From positions 248,001 to 312,000 of the forward strand of contig NZ_JACGVG010000036.1 of NCBI RefSeq assembly GCF_014077095.1: a stretch of DNA of 64,000 nucleotides. Direction: 5' to 3'. Below the pieces are notes generated by a model. It was not told where the DNA came from, ran no database searches, and saw only the letters and a list, made by a program, of their open reading frames with translations. Positions 55,872 through 64,000 of the stretch are shown here, piece by piece (position 1 is the stretch's first letter; each line of letters opens with the position of its first letter). A program made the position numbers and the translations under genes. The DNA is from Colwellia sp. MB02u-6 (GTDB taxonomy: Bacteria > Pseudomonadota > Gammaproteobacteria > Enterobacterales > Alteromonadaceae).

Positions 55872-58760
55872 ATGAAAATAAAAGATTTAGCAGTGGCCAT
55901 TGTAGCCAGCTTGACGCTTTCGGCTTGCATAGCCACCCAAACTAACCAAAATTCAACACCACAAAGTGCCGCCGTTGCCACCAATACCAATAAAGTATTC
56001 AGTCAAAATTATGTTTTTAAAGAATTAGACAATGGCTTACGCGTGCTGATTGTAAAAACCGATTATCCTGATCTGATTTCTGTACAAATTCCGGTTTCAG
56101 TTGGCTCTCGTGATGAAGACGAAGTGGGTAGAACTGGCTTTGCACATTTTTTCGAACACATGATGTTCAAAGGCTCAGAAAAATTCCCACAGGCGATTTA
56201 TGCTGATTTATTTAAAAATGCTGGTGTTGATAATGGTGCCTACACCACCAACGATTACACCAACTATCATTTAGATTTCTCTAAAAATCACTTAGATAAA
56301 GTATTAGAGATTCAAGCAGATCATTTTAAAAACCTGACTTACACAGAAGCACAATTTAAAACCGAAGCATTAACAGTTAAAGGTGAATACTTAAAAAATA
56401 ATGCCAGTCCTGTGCGTAAATTACTCGCTGCTGTGCGTAAAGAGGCCTTTGACAGCCATACTTATAAACATACTACCATGGGTTTTTTTGAAGACGTGGA
56501 AGCTATGCCTGAGCAAATTGCTTATGGCGAAAAATTCTTTAAACAGTTTTATAAGCCCGAATATGTTTCGTTAGTCATTGTTGGCGATGTCGAGCCCACA
56601 GCGACTATGGCAATGGTAGAAAAACATTGGGGTAATTGGCAAAGAGGAGATTTTGTTAATGACATTACACCAGAGCCAAAACAACTAGCAGCGAAATATA
56701 TCCATGAAAAATTTGACGGTTTACCGGGCCATTGGTTATTAGTGTCGTATAAAGGGACTGATTGGCAACCAAAGAAAAAAGATCGTGCGGCATTAGATTT
56801 AATCTCTGAATTATACTTTTCCAATAACTCAGCCTTGTATCAAGAACTCGTGGTTGACAAGCAATTGGCAAGCCAAATGTTTAACTACAATCCAGCGACA
56901 AAAGATGCCGGTTTACGTCACGTTTTTATTAAAGTGAACGAAGAAAAAGATTTAGCGATTGTGCGTGATGCCATCAATCAAACCTACGCGCAAGCGCGTA
57001 CTGAATTAGTCTCAATAGAAAAGCTTGATAATTTAAAATCAAACTTAAAATATAGTTTCATCAATAGCTTAGACTCTTCAGAGTCAATTGCTTCAACCCT
57101 AGCAAGCTACATGCACTTTGATCGCGACCCTGAAACGATTAATCATCTTTATAACAGCTTCGATAATATCTCTGCTGACGATATTAAGCGTATCGCTAAT
57201 AAATATTTTATTGATGATAACCGGACAACGGTTACGTTATCGGCATTAGATAAAGTGACGGGATTTGAGCAAGAAGTTGCTTTAAACGCTGCGGTGACAA
57301 AACGTGAAGCGAAAAAAACGCCAGCGAGTAAAGCACAATTTGCGCTATTAGATAATACCAATGACTCACCATTGATTGATGTTAACTTTTTGTTTTATAC
57401 CGGTGCCGCTGCTGATCCCGCCGATAAAAAAGGCGTTGCGGCATTAATGGCAAGCATGTTGACCCGAGGTGGCTCAAAAACACGTAGCTATAAAGCTATA
57501 CAACAAGGTTTATATCCATTAGCTGGACAGTTTTCGTCTCAGATAGATAAAGAAATGATGTCGTTTACTGGCCGTGTGCATAAGGACAATGCTGAACCCT
57601 GGTATCAATTAATCAGTGATCAATTACTTAACCCAGGCTGGCGCAAAGATGACTTTAAACGTCTGAAAAAAGAGTTAATTGACGGGATTAAATCAGGACT
57701 TAAATCGTCTAATGATGAAGAGTTGGGTAAAGAAGTGCTTTATAGCGAACTTTATCAAGGTCACGCTTACGAGCATTATAATAGCGGCGACTTATCTGAT
57801 TTAGCAGCGATTACCCTTGATGATGTGCAGGCTTTTTATCGCGCACAACTTACGCAGGCTAAATTGCATGTGGGTATAACGGGCGCACTGCCAAGTGGTT
57901 TAAAAAGCCAATTATTGAGTGATTTTTCGACCTTACCTGTGGGTGATGAAAAACGTTTAAGCATTGCAAAAGCGCCGGTGTTAAGAGGTCATCATGCAAC
58001 CATAGTTGAAAAAAATGCGCAATCAACCGCGGTTTCATTCGGTTTTCCAATTGATACTATTCGTAATGACCAAGATTGGGTTGCGCTATGGTTAGTGCGT
58101 TCATACTTTGGTGAACACAGAAGTTCAAATAGCTACTTGTATCAACAAATACGTCAAGCACGTGGTATGAACTACGGTGATTATTCATATATCGAATATT
58201 TCCCACGTGGCATGTACCAAACTAAGCCAGATGCAAACTTAGGCCGTTCTAGTCAAATATTTCAAGTCTGGCTGCGACCATTACGTTCGAATAATGACGC
58301 CCATTTTGCGACCCGGGCCGCGTTATACGAATTAGATAAGCTAATTAAAAAGGGTATGAGCGAAAAAGACTTTCAAGCCACGCGTAATTATTTAACTAAC
58401 TATGCGCCACAACTAGTAGCGAGCCAAGATCAGCAACTAGGTTATGCCCTTGATAGTGAGTTTTATCAAACCGAAGAATTTGTTAACTATGTACGTGGGC
58501 AATTTGCTAAATTATCCTTAGCCGATGTCAATCGAGTAATTAAAGAAAACTTACAAACTGATAATATTCACTATGTCTTTATTTCAGGTGACGGTGAAGA
58601 CATGAAAAAACGCTTGTTGTCGGAGCAAGTTTCATCATTGAAATATAATGCTGAAAAACCAGCTGAGTTATTAGCCAGCGATAAAATTATCGAAAGCTAT
58701 AAACTGAAGTTAGCCAGTAAAAATGTTGACGTGATCGCTGTTGATACGGTATTTCAATAG
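55872..58760 (+). CDS. M16-family zinc peptidase lipoprotein (two tandem domains)
   Basis: A 962-residue insulinase-like peptidase. It begins with a lipoprotein signal, lipobox LSAC with cysteine 19, so it is membrane-anchored. The N-terminal half holds the inverted zinc site HFFEH (92-96) and the downstream glutamate in LTVKGEY; the C-terminal half (from about residue 500, SPLIDVNFLFYTGAAADPADKKG) is the inactive partner domain without HxxEH. Start ATG 55872 follows AAAGGGATTG; a TTG two codons earlier is in frame. The protein is typical of marine gammaproteobacteria, peptidase substrate unknown. A terminator follows. Confidence 0.92.
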   Translation: MKIKDLAVAIVASLTLSACIATQTNQNSTPQSAAVATNTNKVFSQNYVFKELDNGLRVLIVKTDYPDLISVQIPVSVGSRDEDEVGRTGFAHFFEHMMFKGSEKFPQAIYADLFKNAGVDNGAYTTNDYTNYHLDFSKNHLDKVLEIQADHFKNLTYTEAQFKTEALTVKGEYLKNNASPVRKLLAAVRKEAFDSHTYKHTTMGFFEDVEAMPEQIAYGEKFFKQFYKPEYVSLVIVGDVEPTATMAMVEKHWGNWQRGDFVNDITPEPKQLAAKYIHEKFDGLPGHWLLVSYKGTDWQPKKKDRAALDLISELYFSNNSALYQELVVDKQLASQMFNYNPATKDAGLRHVFIKVNEEKDLAIVRDAINQTYAQARTELVSIEKLDNLKSNLKYSFINSLDSSESIASTLASYMHFDRDPETINHLYNSFDNISADDIKRIANKYFIDDNRTTVTLSALDKVTGFEQEVALNAAVTKREAKKTPASKAQFALLDNTNDSPLIDVNFLFYTGAAADPADKKGVAALMASMLTRGGSKTRSYKAIQQGLYPLAGQFSSQIDKEMMSFTGRVHKDNAEPWYQLISDQLLNPGWRKDDFKRLKKELIDGIKSGLKSSNDEELGKEVLYSELYQGHAYEHYNSGDLSDLAAITLDDVQAFYRAQLTQAKLHVGITGALPSGLKSQLLSDFSTLPVGDEKRLSIAKAPVLRGHHATIVEKNAQSTAVSFGFPIDTIRNDQDWVALWLVRSYFGEHRSSNSYLYQQIRQARGMNYGDYSYIEYFPRGMYQTKPDANLGRSSQIFQVWLRPLRSNNDAHFATRAALYELDKLIKKGMSEKDFQATRNYLTNYAPQLVASQDQQLGYALDSEFYQTEEFVNYVRGQFAKLSLADVNRVIKENLQTDNIHYVFISGDGEDMKKRLLSEQVSSLKYNAEKPAELLASDKIIESYKLKLASKNVDVIAVDTVFQ

Positions 58761-58841
58761 GGCTATGTAAGGTATAAAGCTAACTTTATACCTTCATTTT
58801 ACACGCCTACTTTGCACGTTAACATCATCAGTTATTTAAAT

Positions 58842-58869
58842 AAAACATCACGCTAGCCGTGGTGTTTTT
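58842..58869 (+). terminator. Terminator of the M16 peptidase gene
   Basis: An 11-bp stem with one G-U pair (58842-58852 with 58858-58868), loop CTAGC, followed by T residues, 80 bp past the stop codon. Confidence 0.85.
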
Positions 58870-58904
58870 ATACTCAGACCGCTCTCAAACCTCCTCTAAC
58901 TAGC

Positions 58905-59060
58905 AGTGTTAAGCAATATCTAACCAAGCAAGATATTGTTGCTAGTCTTTTAAAAACCATAGGTTATGGTGAATCTCGCTCCGTGGCTGATAACATGAAG
59001 GCTAATGGCCGCGCACTTAATCGCCGGGTTGAAATTCAGATCATTCCACAGCAAACATAG
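58905..59060 (+). pseudogene. 3' remnant of an OmpA-family outer-membrane protein gene
   Basis: An open stretch ends at TAG 59058-59060 and reads SVKQYLTKQD, then GYGESRSVADNM, then ANGRALNRRVEIQIIP, the unmistakable peptidoglycan-binding end of OmpA/Pal-like domains (the GxGES...NRRVEI block). Everything before it is missing: there is no start codon and the frame upstream is not coding. It retains a terminator of its own (59101-59128). Probably the gene was removed by a deletion that left the last 51 or so codons. Confidence 0.85.
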
Positions 59061-59100
59061 CCGAAACTGTAAGACCAAACCATTAGAACCAAAGTAAGAT

Positions 59101-59128
59101 AAAATACCGCGTAACCTCGCGGTATTTT
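59101..59128 (+). terminator. Terminator downstream of the OmpA-like remnant
   Basis: An 11-bp perfect stem (59101-59111 with 59118-59128), loop TAACCT, followed by T and C. It belongs to the lost gene and is still intact. The stretch 59129-59370 between it and greB contains no further feature that I recognise. Confidence 0.88.
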
Positions 59129-59370
59129 TCATTTTAAAGCCATAGCAAACTCAATATCTTAGTGCCCTTTTGACTTTATCAACAATACCTTGCTGTTCAT
59201 ACACTCGCTTGTTATCAAGCAGCAATTATACTCAATGGCTTCATAAGTTAGGCTAATTGGCATCACTAGCCTAACAAGGTGTTTCACGATATTATGACGG
59301 GTAAATGAGTGTTTGATTTTTTGCAACTAACCACTCTTCATCGCCAATTATTGAAACGATAGTACAAGTT

Positions 59371-59844
59371 ATGAAAACAAAATTAATCACCCGAGCGGGT
59401 TATGTTTTATTACAACAAGAGTTAAATAAACTGTGGCGTGAAGACCGTCCTGAAACAACTCGTAAAGTATCGTGGGCGGCAAGTTTAGGTGATCGCAGTG
59501 AAAATGCTGACTATCAGTACAACAAAAAACGCCTGCGTGAGATAGACCGCCGTGTGCGCTATCTTCGCAAAATACTTGAAGAGTTAAAGATTGTGGATTA
59601 CGGACCACAGCAAGAAGGTAAAGTATTTTTTGGCGCTTGGGTGAGTTTAAACAATGACGATAATGAAACGCTAAAGTTTCGTATTGTCGGCCCAGAAGAG
59701 ATCTATGGCCGCAACGATTTTTCTTCAATCGACTCCCCTATTTCACGCGCTTGCTTAAAAAAAGCCGTTGATGACGAAGTGGTGGTGAAGACGCCAACAG
59801 GTGAAAAAATTTGGTACGTTAGTGATATTCAGTATGAGCAATAA
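59371..59844 (+). CDS. greB: Transcription elongation factor GreB
   Basis: Rescues backtracked RNA polymerase by stimulating transcript cleavage. The 157 residues match E. coli GreB almost along the whole length: MKTKLITRAGYVLLQQELNKLWREDRPE, the coiled-coil tip DRSENADYQYNKKRLREIDRRVRYL with its two acidic residues, then YGPQQEGKVFFGAWV and IDSPISRACLKK. It is GreB rather than GreA from the WAASLGDRSENADYQYNKKR wording. A single gene, followed by a terminator shared with the RRM gene. Confidence 0.96.
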   Translation: MKTKLITRAGYVLLQQELNKLWREDRPETTRKVSWAASLGDRSENADYQYNKKRLREIDRRVRYLRKILEELKIVDYGPQQEGKVFFGAWVSLNNDDNETLKFRIVGPEEIYGRNDFSSIDSPISRACLKKAVDDEVVVKTPTGEKIWYVSDIQYEQ

Positions 59845-60028
59845 TAGGTACAAATAATTCACTAGCGTTACACTTACAAACTCAACTTAGGTATTAAGCG
59901 TTATTAAAATGAAAGGTTAAGTCATCAGGCTATGACAAACAGCACAAGCTAACAAATAAAAAAATATCATAATAATAGCTGCATGGTCACTCTGTAAGTA
60001 TTAACGAGCTTTAGTTTTATTTAATGAC

Positions 60029-60057
60029 AAAAAAGCCAGCATCTAGCTGGCTTTTTT
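60029..60057. terminator. Bidirectional terminator between greB and the RRM gene
   Basis: A perfect 12-bp stem (60029-60040 with 60046-60057) and a 5-nt loop, flanked by A and T tracts; it lies between convergent genes. Confidence 0.92.
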
Positions 60058-60076
60058 TTCTATTGTTTGGCTAAAA

Positions 60077-60313
60077 TTATTGCGCGATTTTCACACGAAT
60101 TTTATTTTTTGCGATTTTGCTTTCATGTAAATTAGACAAGGCTAGTTTTGCTTCTTTTTCATCAGGCATTACAACAAAAGCAAAACCTTTTGATTTGGCC
60201 GTTTCTTGGTCTAAAACTAAGTTACATTCAGTGACAGTACCATGAGCAGAAAATAAAATACGGAGTTCCTGTTCGGTTGTCGTACGAGAAAGGTTGCGAA
60301 CTAAAAGTTTCAT
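60077..60313 (-). CDS. Single-RRM RNA-binding protein
   Basis: A 78-residue RNA recognition motif protein of the small bacterial (cold-shock-associated in some species) kind. RNP2 is LLVRNL at the start and RNP1 is KGFAFVVM in the middle. The rest is a complete alpha/beta RRM fold with no extra domain. I chose ATG 60313 because the protein then starts at the first strand; ten more upstream codons are open to 60343. Targets unknown. Confidence 0.9.
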   Translation of the reverse strand: MKLLVRNLSRTTTEQELRILFSAHGTVTECNLVLDQETAKSKGFAFVVMPDEKEAKLALSNLHESKIAKNKIRVKIAQ

Positions 60314-60547
60314 AATTGACCATAGGTATGTGATTGCGACCATAATTATCTCATAGTTTGACCATAGACCAAGCTATTTTCTGCATTTGACTAAAATAAC
60401 TTAGCCGCATAGCCTTGCTCAACGTGCACAATCTGTCTATTAAAATGCAGTAGATATATGCGCCACGGTGTGGCAAAGTTATTTTTCAGCACCTTAAGTA
60501 TCTCAATAATAGCGGCTATTTCTCTAGCAAATAGGTTAATGCTCAGC

Positions 60548-61246
60548 TTATAAAATTAATTGCTGTAGTGACAAATGCTTACTTCTTTCGCTTAACTGCG
60601 CTAACAGCAATTCAGCTGTTGCGATAGAGTCATTGAGTGCATTATGCGCATAGTGCTCAGGTAGGTCGTACTTTTCTCGTAAGGCTAATAGTCTTAATTC
60701 AGAAGGGTCGTAGGCCAGATCTCTTTTATCGAGTCTCCTTTTAGCGACCACTAAGGTGTCTATGATGGGAAATGGTGGCGCCATACCATAGAGTTCAAGA
60801 CAGGCTTGTCGCAAAAACTGTCGTTCAATACGGGCAAAGTGTACTAACATCACTTTGCCGGCAAGGCGCTTAAGTAATTGTTCTATCACCTCAGCTAAGG
60901 GCTGGCCTTGGTCTTTTTGGTCGTCAGTAATTTGATGAATAGTAACATTATTGGCCTTTAAGCTACCTTTAGCGTTAATAATTTGGTGATAACTGCTGCC
61001 CAACTTTATTTGATTATGGTTTAATTCTACGCAACCGACACTGAGTAACTGATCTTGCACGGCATCTAAACCTGTGGTTTCAAAATCTACCGCTAAAATT
61101 GGAATACAATTCAACGGAGTGTTAAGCGGTGGAAAGGGTACGCTGAGAAAATCACGTAATGGCCCTTCAGGCGCCTTTTTTAGCATACGTTTACGTTGTG
61201 CTTCGTAACCGAATAGCCAGCGAGTTAATGGATGATGGTTTAACAT
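60548..61246 (-). CDS. DEDDh 3'-5' exonuclease (DnaQ-like)
   Basis: A 232-residue exonuclease of the DNA polymerase III epsilon superfamily. The DEDDh residues are visible: D54 and E56 in VDFETTGL, the aspartate/isoleucine block HQITDDQ, and HNALNDSIATAELL with the histidine and the last aspartate. It is not polymerase epsilon itself, which is usually linked to rnhA. It is directly downstream of the CBS/DUF294 gene (15 bp) on the same strand, a pairing that I recall as common near acetate-transport genes. Confidence 0.9.
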   Translation of the reverse strand: MLNHHPLTRWLFGYEAQRKRMLKKAPEGPLRDFLSVPFPPLNTPLNCIPILAVDFETTGLDAVQDQLLSVGCVELNHNQIKLGSSYHQIINAKGSLKANNVTIHQITDDQKDQGQPLAEVIEQLLKRLAGKVMLVHFARIERQFLRQACLELYGMAPPFPIIDTLVVAKRRLDKRDLAYDPSELRLLALREKYDLPEHYAHNALNDSIATAELLLAQLSERSKHLSLQQLIL

Positions 61247-61261
61247 AATAAATGGCTATCG

Positions 61262-63103
61262 CTAATAGGTTGACTGACGGCTGTCTTGCAGGGTTTTGAT
61301 CACTTTAAAGGCATCTTTTAAGTGTTCACGCTCGAGTTTAGATATATCTTTAGGTGACAAGTAGTTATTAGGCTGTTGTCCTTTTTGTAATTTGTTGGCT
61401 TGGTGCATCATGCGCAGCATACTTAAAAATTCATAGGCGTCAATAAGGTTTGCTGCCGATGCTTTGGTTAATGAAGGTGTTCCTGCTGCTTGCTTTAACC
61501 GCTCTATGGTATTGACCGAAGAAATCCCCTCAGATAGTGCATAAATACGGGCCAGATCAACTATTGGGGCAATGCCGTTGTGTTTTAAATCTAGTGTGGC
61601 TTTATTTTCGCCATCTTGAATTAAGACAAAATCACGGAAAAAACCTAGTGGTGGCCTTAAATTTAAAGCATTACGCGATAAGTGTGCAATAAATAGTGTG
61701 CTACTTTGGGTTTTTTTTAACATTTTCACTCGAACTTGCTCGAGTAAACTACTCTCGCCATAAACCGTGATTAAGTCAAAAAAAGTGCTGCAATGCATTA
61801 AGGCTTTTGGGTCTGGTGTGTTAATCCACTGAGCAAAATATTGTGACCATTTTTTTTGTGTTTGGCACCACTGAGGGTTTGTCGCCATGACATTGCCAGG
61901 GCAGTAAATAAAACCACAAGCGGCTAAGCCATCAGAAACAAAAGTAGCAAGATCTTTAAACCAATAGCCATGCTGTGGTTGCATCTCGTTTGAAATGATC
62001 AAGGCGTTGTCTTGATCTGAGTGAGCAAATTGCTCTTGTCTTCCTTGCGAGCCTGCGGCCAACCAAGCGTAAGGCACAGGTGGTGGGCCTAATAATTTTT
62101 CCGCCATTTCAATTAATCGAATAGTAAACGCCATGGTAATGGCACTAATACTTTTACCAACATGGTCAGCGGTAGTGCCTAGTTTTGCCATCCGAATTTG
62201 CAGTTTCGGTATCATGCTACTGATTTCGATGAGTTCGTCGACCGATTTTGCTTTATGAGTAATGCTGGTAATGTTAATGGCATTTTGCCCTTCATTATTC
62301 ATTAAATCAGTGACAGTGACCATGCCTTTGAGTTGGCTATAGGCCGTGACAGGTAAATGATGAATATGCTTTTGTGTCATCATCATTAACGCGTCATAGG
62401 CGGTACTTTTAATATCAATTGTCGCCATGTCATCGGTCATGATTGCGCTAACCGGTTGCTCAATACCTAAGCCTTGCGCCACACAGCGCCGACGAATGTC
62501 TTTGTCGGTTACTATGCCGAGTAATTGATCATTCTGTACAATAACCAAACATGAAAAACCTTGTTCGGTCATTAAAATAGCCGCTTGTTGAATACTGGTG
62601 TCAGGGCTTACGGAAACAACAGGGTCATGACAAAGGTGAGCGATTGAGCTATTAAGTAATGAAGAATTTAAAATAGCGTCTTCATTAACTTGCAACATTT
62701 TTTTATTGAGGCGTTGCTCAGATGTTTGCTGAAAAAATGCCAGCACATCGGGATATTCACTGACCAGCTGGTGAAAGTTATGGTAGTTGATGCTGTAAAG
62801 CAAGGTATCTTCATCAGAGGTAACTTTAGTCTTGTCATCATTATTTAGGCAAAAAGCGGTACAAATATCACCTTCACTATATTTCCCCAATAACTCATTA
62901 TTTTCAGTGACATAACTTAATGCACCTTTGCGTAATATGTAGAGGTTCGCGGCTACAATACCCTCTGGAGGTAGCGACTGCCCCCTACGCACATAACAAA
63001 TACTGATCTCTTTAACGACTTGTTCAATGATATTACTAGGCAATAAATCCATCGGAGGAATCGCTTGTATAAATTCACTGATTTCGGTTAATGCTGAGTC
63101 CAT
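61262..63103 (-). CDS. Cyclic-nucleotide/CBS/DUF294 nucleotidyltransferase-like regulatory protein
   Basis: A 613-residue cytosolic signalling protein. In order: cyclic-nucleotide-binding-like domain (about 20-135, with YVRRGQSLPPEG), two CBS repeats (about 155-270, with VVSVSPDTSIQQAAILM and VKSTAYDALMMM-like wording), a DUF294 GlnD-like nucleotidyltransferase domain (GSQGRQEQFAHSDQDNALI, about 345-365) and a C-terminal helical DUF294_C domain. It is divergent from DUF4212-symporter genes, which such proteins often accompany; a role in controlling acetate or other monocarboxylate uptake is inference from this neighbourhood. Confidence 0.88.
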   Translation of the reverse strand: MDSALTEISEFIQAIPPMDLLPSNIIEQVVKEISICYVRRGQSLPPEGIVAANLYILRKGALSYVTENNELLGKYSEGDICTAFCLNNDDKTKVTSDEDTLLYSINYHNFHQLVSEYPDVLAFFQQTSEQRLNKKMLQVNEDAILNSSLLNSSIAHLCHDPVVSVSPDTSIQQAAILMTEQGFSCLVIVQNDQLLGIVTDKDIRRRCVAQGLGIEQPVSAIMTDDMATIDIKSTAYDALMMMTQKHIHHLPVTAYSQLKGMVTVTDLMNNEGQNAINITSITHKAKSVDELIEISSMIPKLQIRMAKLGTTADHVGKSISAITMAFTIRLIEMAEKLLGPPPVPYAWLAAGSQGRQEQFAHSDQDNALIISNEMQPQHGYWFKDLATFVSDGLAACGFIYCPGNVMATNPQWCQTQKKWSQYFAQWINTPDPKALMHCSTFFDLITVYGESSLLEQVRVKMLKKTQSSTLFIAHLSRNALNLRPPLGFFRDFVLIQDGENKATLDLKHNGIAPIVDLARIYALSEGISSVNTIERLKQAAGTPSLTKASAANLIDAYEFLSMLRMMHQANKLQKGQQPNNYLSPKDISKLEREHLKDAFKVIKTLQDSRQSTY

Positions 63104-63389
63104 GGCAATATTTCCAATAAGTATCCTTAGTGTATTTAGATGAATTGTAACCCTTAAGTCAACTATTTCACCCGTGTTCTAGACTAAAGTTTAATAGGAG
63201 AGTCGAAAAAAGATTGTTAGTGTGTAGCCTAGAGTAGGTTAAGTATTCATTTATCCACGTTTGCTTGTGCTAGCTGGTCGAATCAATAGTCAACCTTACT
63301 TTAAACAACGGGTATAAAGCGTATAAAAATCATAAAACGCTGTGCCTATTAAGCTAAACAGGTTTAATAGGAATAATCGCTAGGAGAGA
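63104..63389. promoter_or_regulatory. Divergent control region for the CBS/DUF294 and symporter genes
   Basis: A 286-bp gap between two divergent units. No exact operator could be identified by eye. It contains a ribosome site (AGGAGAGA) at its right end. The divergent layout suggests shared control of the regulator and the transporter it is thought to modulate. Confidence 0.4.
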
Positions 63390-63644
63390 ATGATGGAAGG
63401 TAATGCAACATATTGGTCAGAGAATCTGCGCCTAATATTTATAAGTCTTGTTATTTGGTTCGTAGTTTCATTTGGTTTTGGTTTACTGCTTGTTGAACCA
63501 TTAAATGAGATACGTCTAGGTGGGTATAAGCTAGGTTTCTGGTTTGCACAACAAGGTTCGATTTACACATTTGTCGGTTTAGTTTTTTGGTATACCAAAA
63601 AAATGAACGACCTTGATAAAAAATATAACGTGGAGGAATCATAA
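63390..63644 (+). CDS. DUF4212 small membrane subunit of a sodium/solute symporter
   Basis: An 84-residue protein with two membrane segments (LIFISLVIWFVVSFGFGLLLV and FWFAQQGSIYTFVGLVFWY), ending in a charged tail, of the DUF4212 family (YjcH-like position). Its TAA overlaps the ATG of the symporter gene (TAATG), so they are coupled. AGGAGAGA precedes its ATG (a second ATG is next to it). It is probably the small subunit of the ActP-type transporter. Confidence 0.92.
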   Translation: MMEGNATYWSENLRLIFISLVIWFVVSFGFGLLLVEPLNEIRLGGYKLGFWFAQQGSIYTFVGLVFWYTKKMNDLDKKYNVEES

Positions 63645-64000
63645 TGGATGAGTTAAAACTTTATACCTACATTGCTGTGTTCGGTTCTTTCGCCGTTTAC
63701 TTTGGTATTGCTTGGTGGGCGCGTGCGGCTTCAACCAGTGATTTCTATGTCGCTGGTGGTGGTATTACGCCAATGCAAAATGGTATGGCTATCGGTGCCG
63801 ATTGGATGAGTGCTGCGTCATTCATTTCAATGGCGGGTATGATCTCATTCTTAGGTTATGGCGGTTCTGTATTCCTAATGGGTTGGACGGGTGGTTATGT
63901 ATTACTAGCCATGTTGCTTGCACCTTACATGCGTAAACACGGTAAGTTTACTGTACCTGAGTTTATTTTTGATCGTTATTATTCAAAAACTGCACGTATT
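63644..64000 (+). CDS. actP: ActP-like sodium/solute symporter, C-terminus cut by the window edge
   Basis: The first 119 residues of a sodium:solute symporter (VC_2705-type, cation/acetate permease). Starting at ATG 63644 with GGAGGAA upstream: MDELKLYTYIAVFGSFAVYFGIAWWARAA, then TSDFYVAGGGITPMQNGMAIGADWMSAASFISMAGMI, a signature of this family. The frame is open to base 64000. Acetate is the best-known substrate of relatives; it cannot be verified here. The symbol is provisional. Confidence 0.85.
   Translation, partial: MDELKLYTYIAVFGSFAVYFGIAWWARAASTSDFYVAGGGITPMQNGMAIGADWMSAASFISMAGMISFLGYGGSVFLMGWTGGYVLLAMLLAPYMRKHGKFTVPEFIFDRYYSKTARI

Noticed and set aside
1-64000. CRISPR arrays, insertion sequences, prophage, tRNA or rRNA genes
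   Set aside because: No regularly spaced repeats, transposase or integrase genes, cloverleaf sequences or rRNA stretches were seen in a reading by eye.

Overview
The window looks like chromosomal core sequence of a marine gammaproteobacterium of the order Alteromonadales, most like the Colwelliaceae (Colwellia/Thalassotalea group). This is judged from the AT-rich coding style, the protein wording and gene neighbourhoods such as cyaY / lptM-lysA-dapF-DUF484-yigB-uvrD, gmk-rpoZ-spoT-ridA-trmH-recG and ubiE-ubiJ-ubiB. I see no rRNA, tRNA, CRISPR array, insertion sequence or prophage. Both edges cut a gene: hemC on the left and an ActP-like symporter on the right.

Layout. 1-5 kb: cyaY-hemC on the minus strand, divergent from lptM-lysA-dapF-DUF484-yigB on the plus strand; xerC, normally between DUF484 and yigB, is missing. 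5-11 kb: uvrD, rarD, a frameshifted thioesterase, recQ and a cytochrome c. 11-18 kb: two small conserved proteins, a diguanylate cyclase pseudogene, a DUF885 lipoprotein and a TPR protein with a degenerate GGDEF tail. 18-23 kb: tesB, a coupled acyltransferase-MscS pair, proB and ppnP. 23-34 kb is a branched-chain amino acid region: ilvC with its divergent regulator ilvY, then comM, then ilvL-attenuator-ilvG-ilvM-ilvE-[ilvD]-ilvA. 34-43 kb: DUF418 membrane protein, ubiK, rep, a diguanylate cyclase, a DUF1456 protein and ubiE-ubiJ-ubiB. 43-50 kb: recG, trmH, ridA, spoT, rpoZ and gmk on the minus strand. 50-59 kb: a decayed GGDEF remnant, a VOC protein, an aspartate-type aminotransferase, a DUF445 protein, a cyclophilin, an SDR and an M16 peptidase lipoprotein. 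59-64 kb: the 3' end of an OmpA-like gene, greB, an RRM protein, an exonuclease, a CBS/DUF294 protein and a DUF4212-symporter pair.

The most striking observation is ilvD. It survives as a 108-codon open frame that keeps both ends of dihydroxy-acid dehydratase but has lost about 500 internal residues in three separate deletions. All three are in frame, and each joint lies on a short sequence likely to have been repeated in the parent gene. The rest of the pathway (ilvG, M, E, A, C, Y and an Ile/Val/Leu-rich leader peptide with a terminator/antiterminator pair) looks intact, so the cell either has another dehydratase or has recently lost branched-chain amino acid synthesis. The stop of the shrunken frame still overlaps the start of ilvA, suggesting that it may now act as a translational coupler. 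Several other genes are decayed (thioesterase, two GGDEF genes, OmpA 3' end, an unidentified remnant), so the window shows gene erosion rather than acquisition. I did not find a convincing new multi-gene system.
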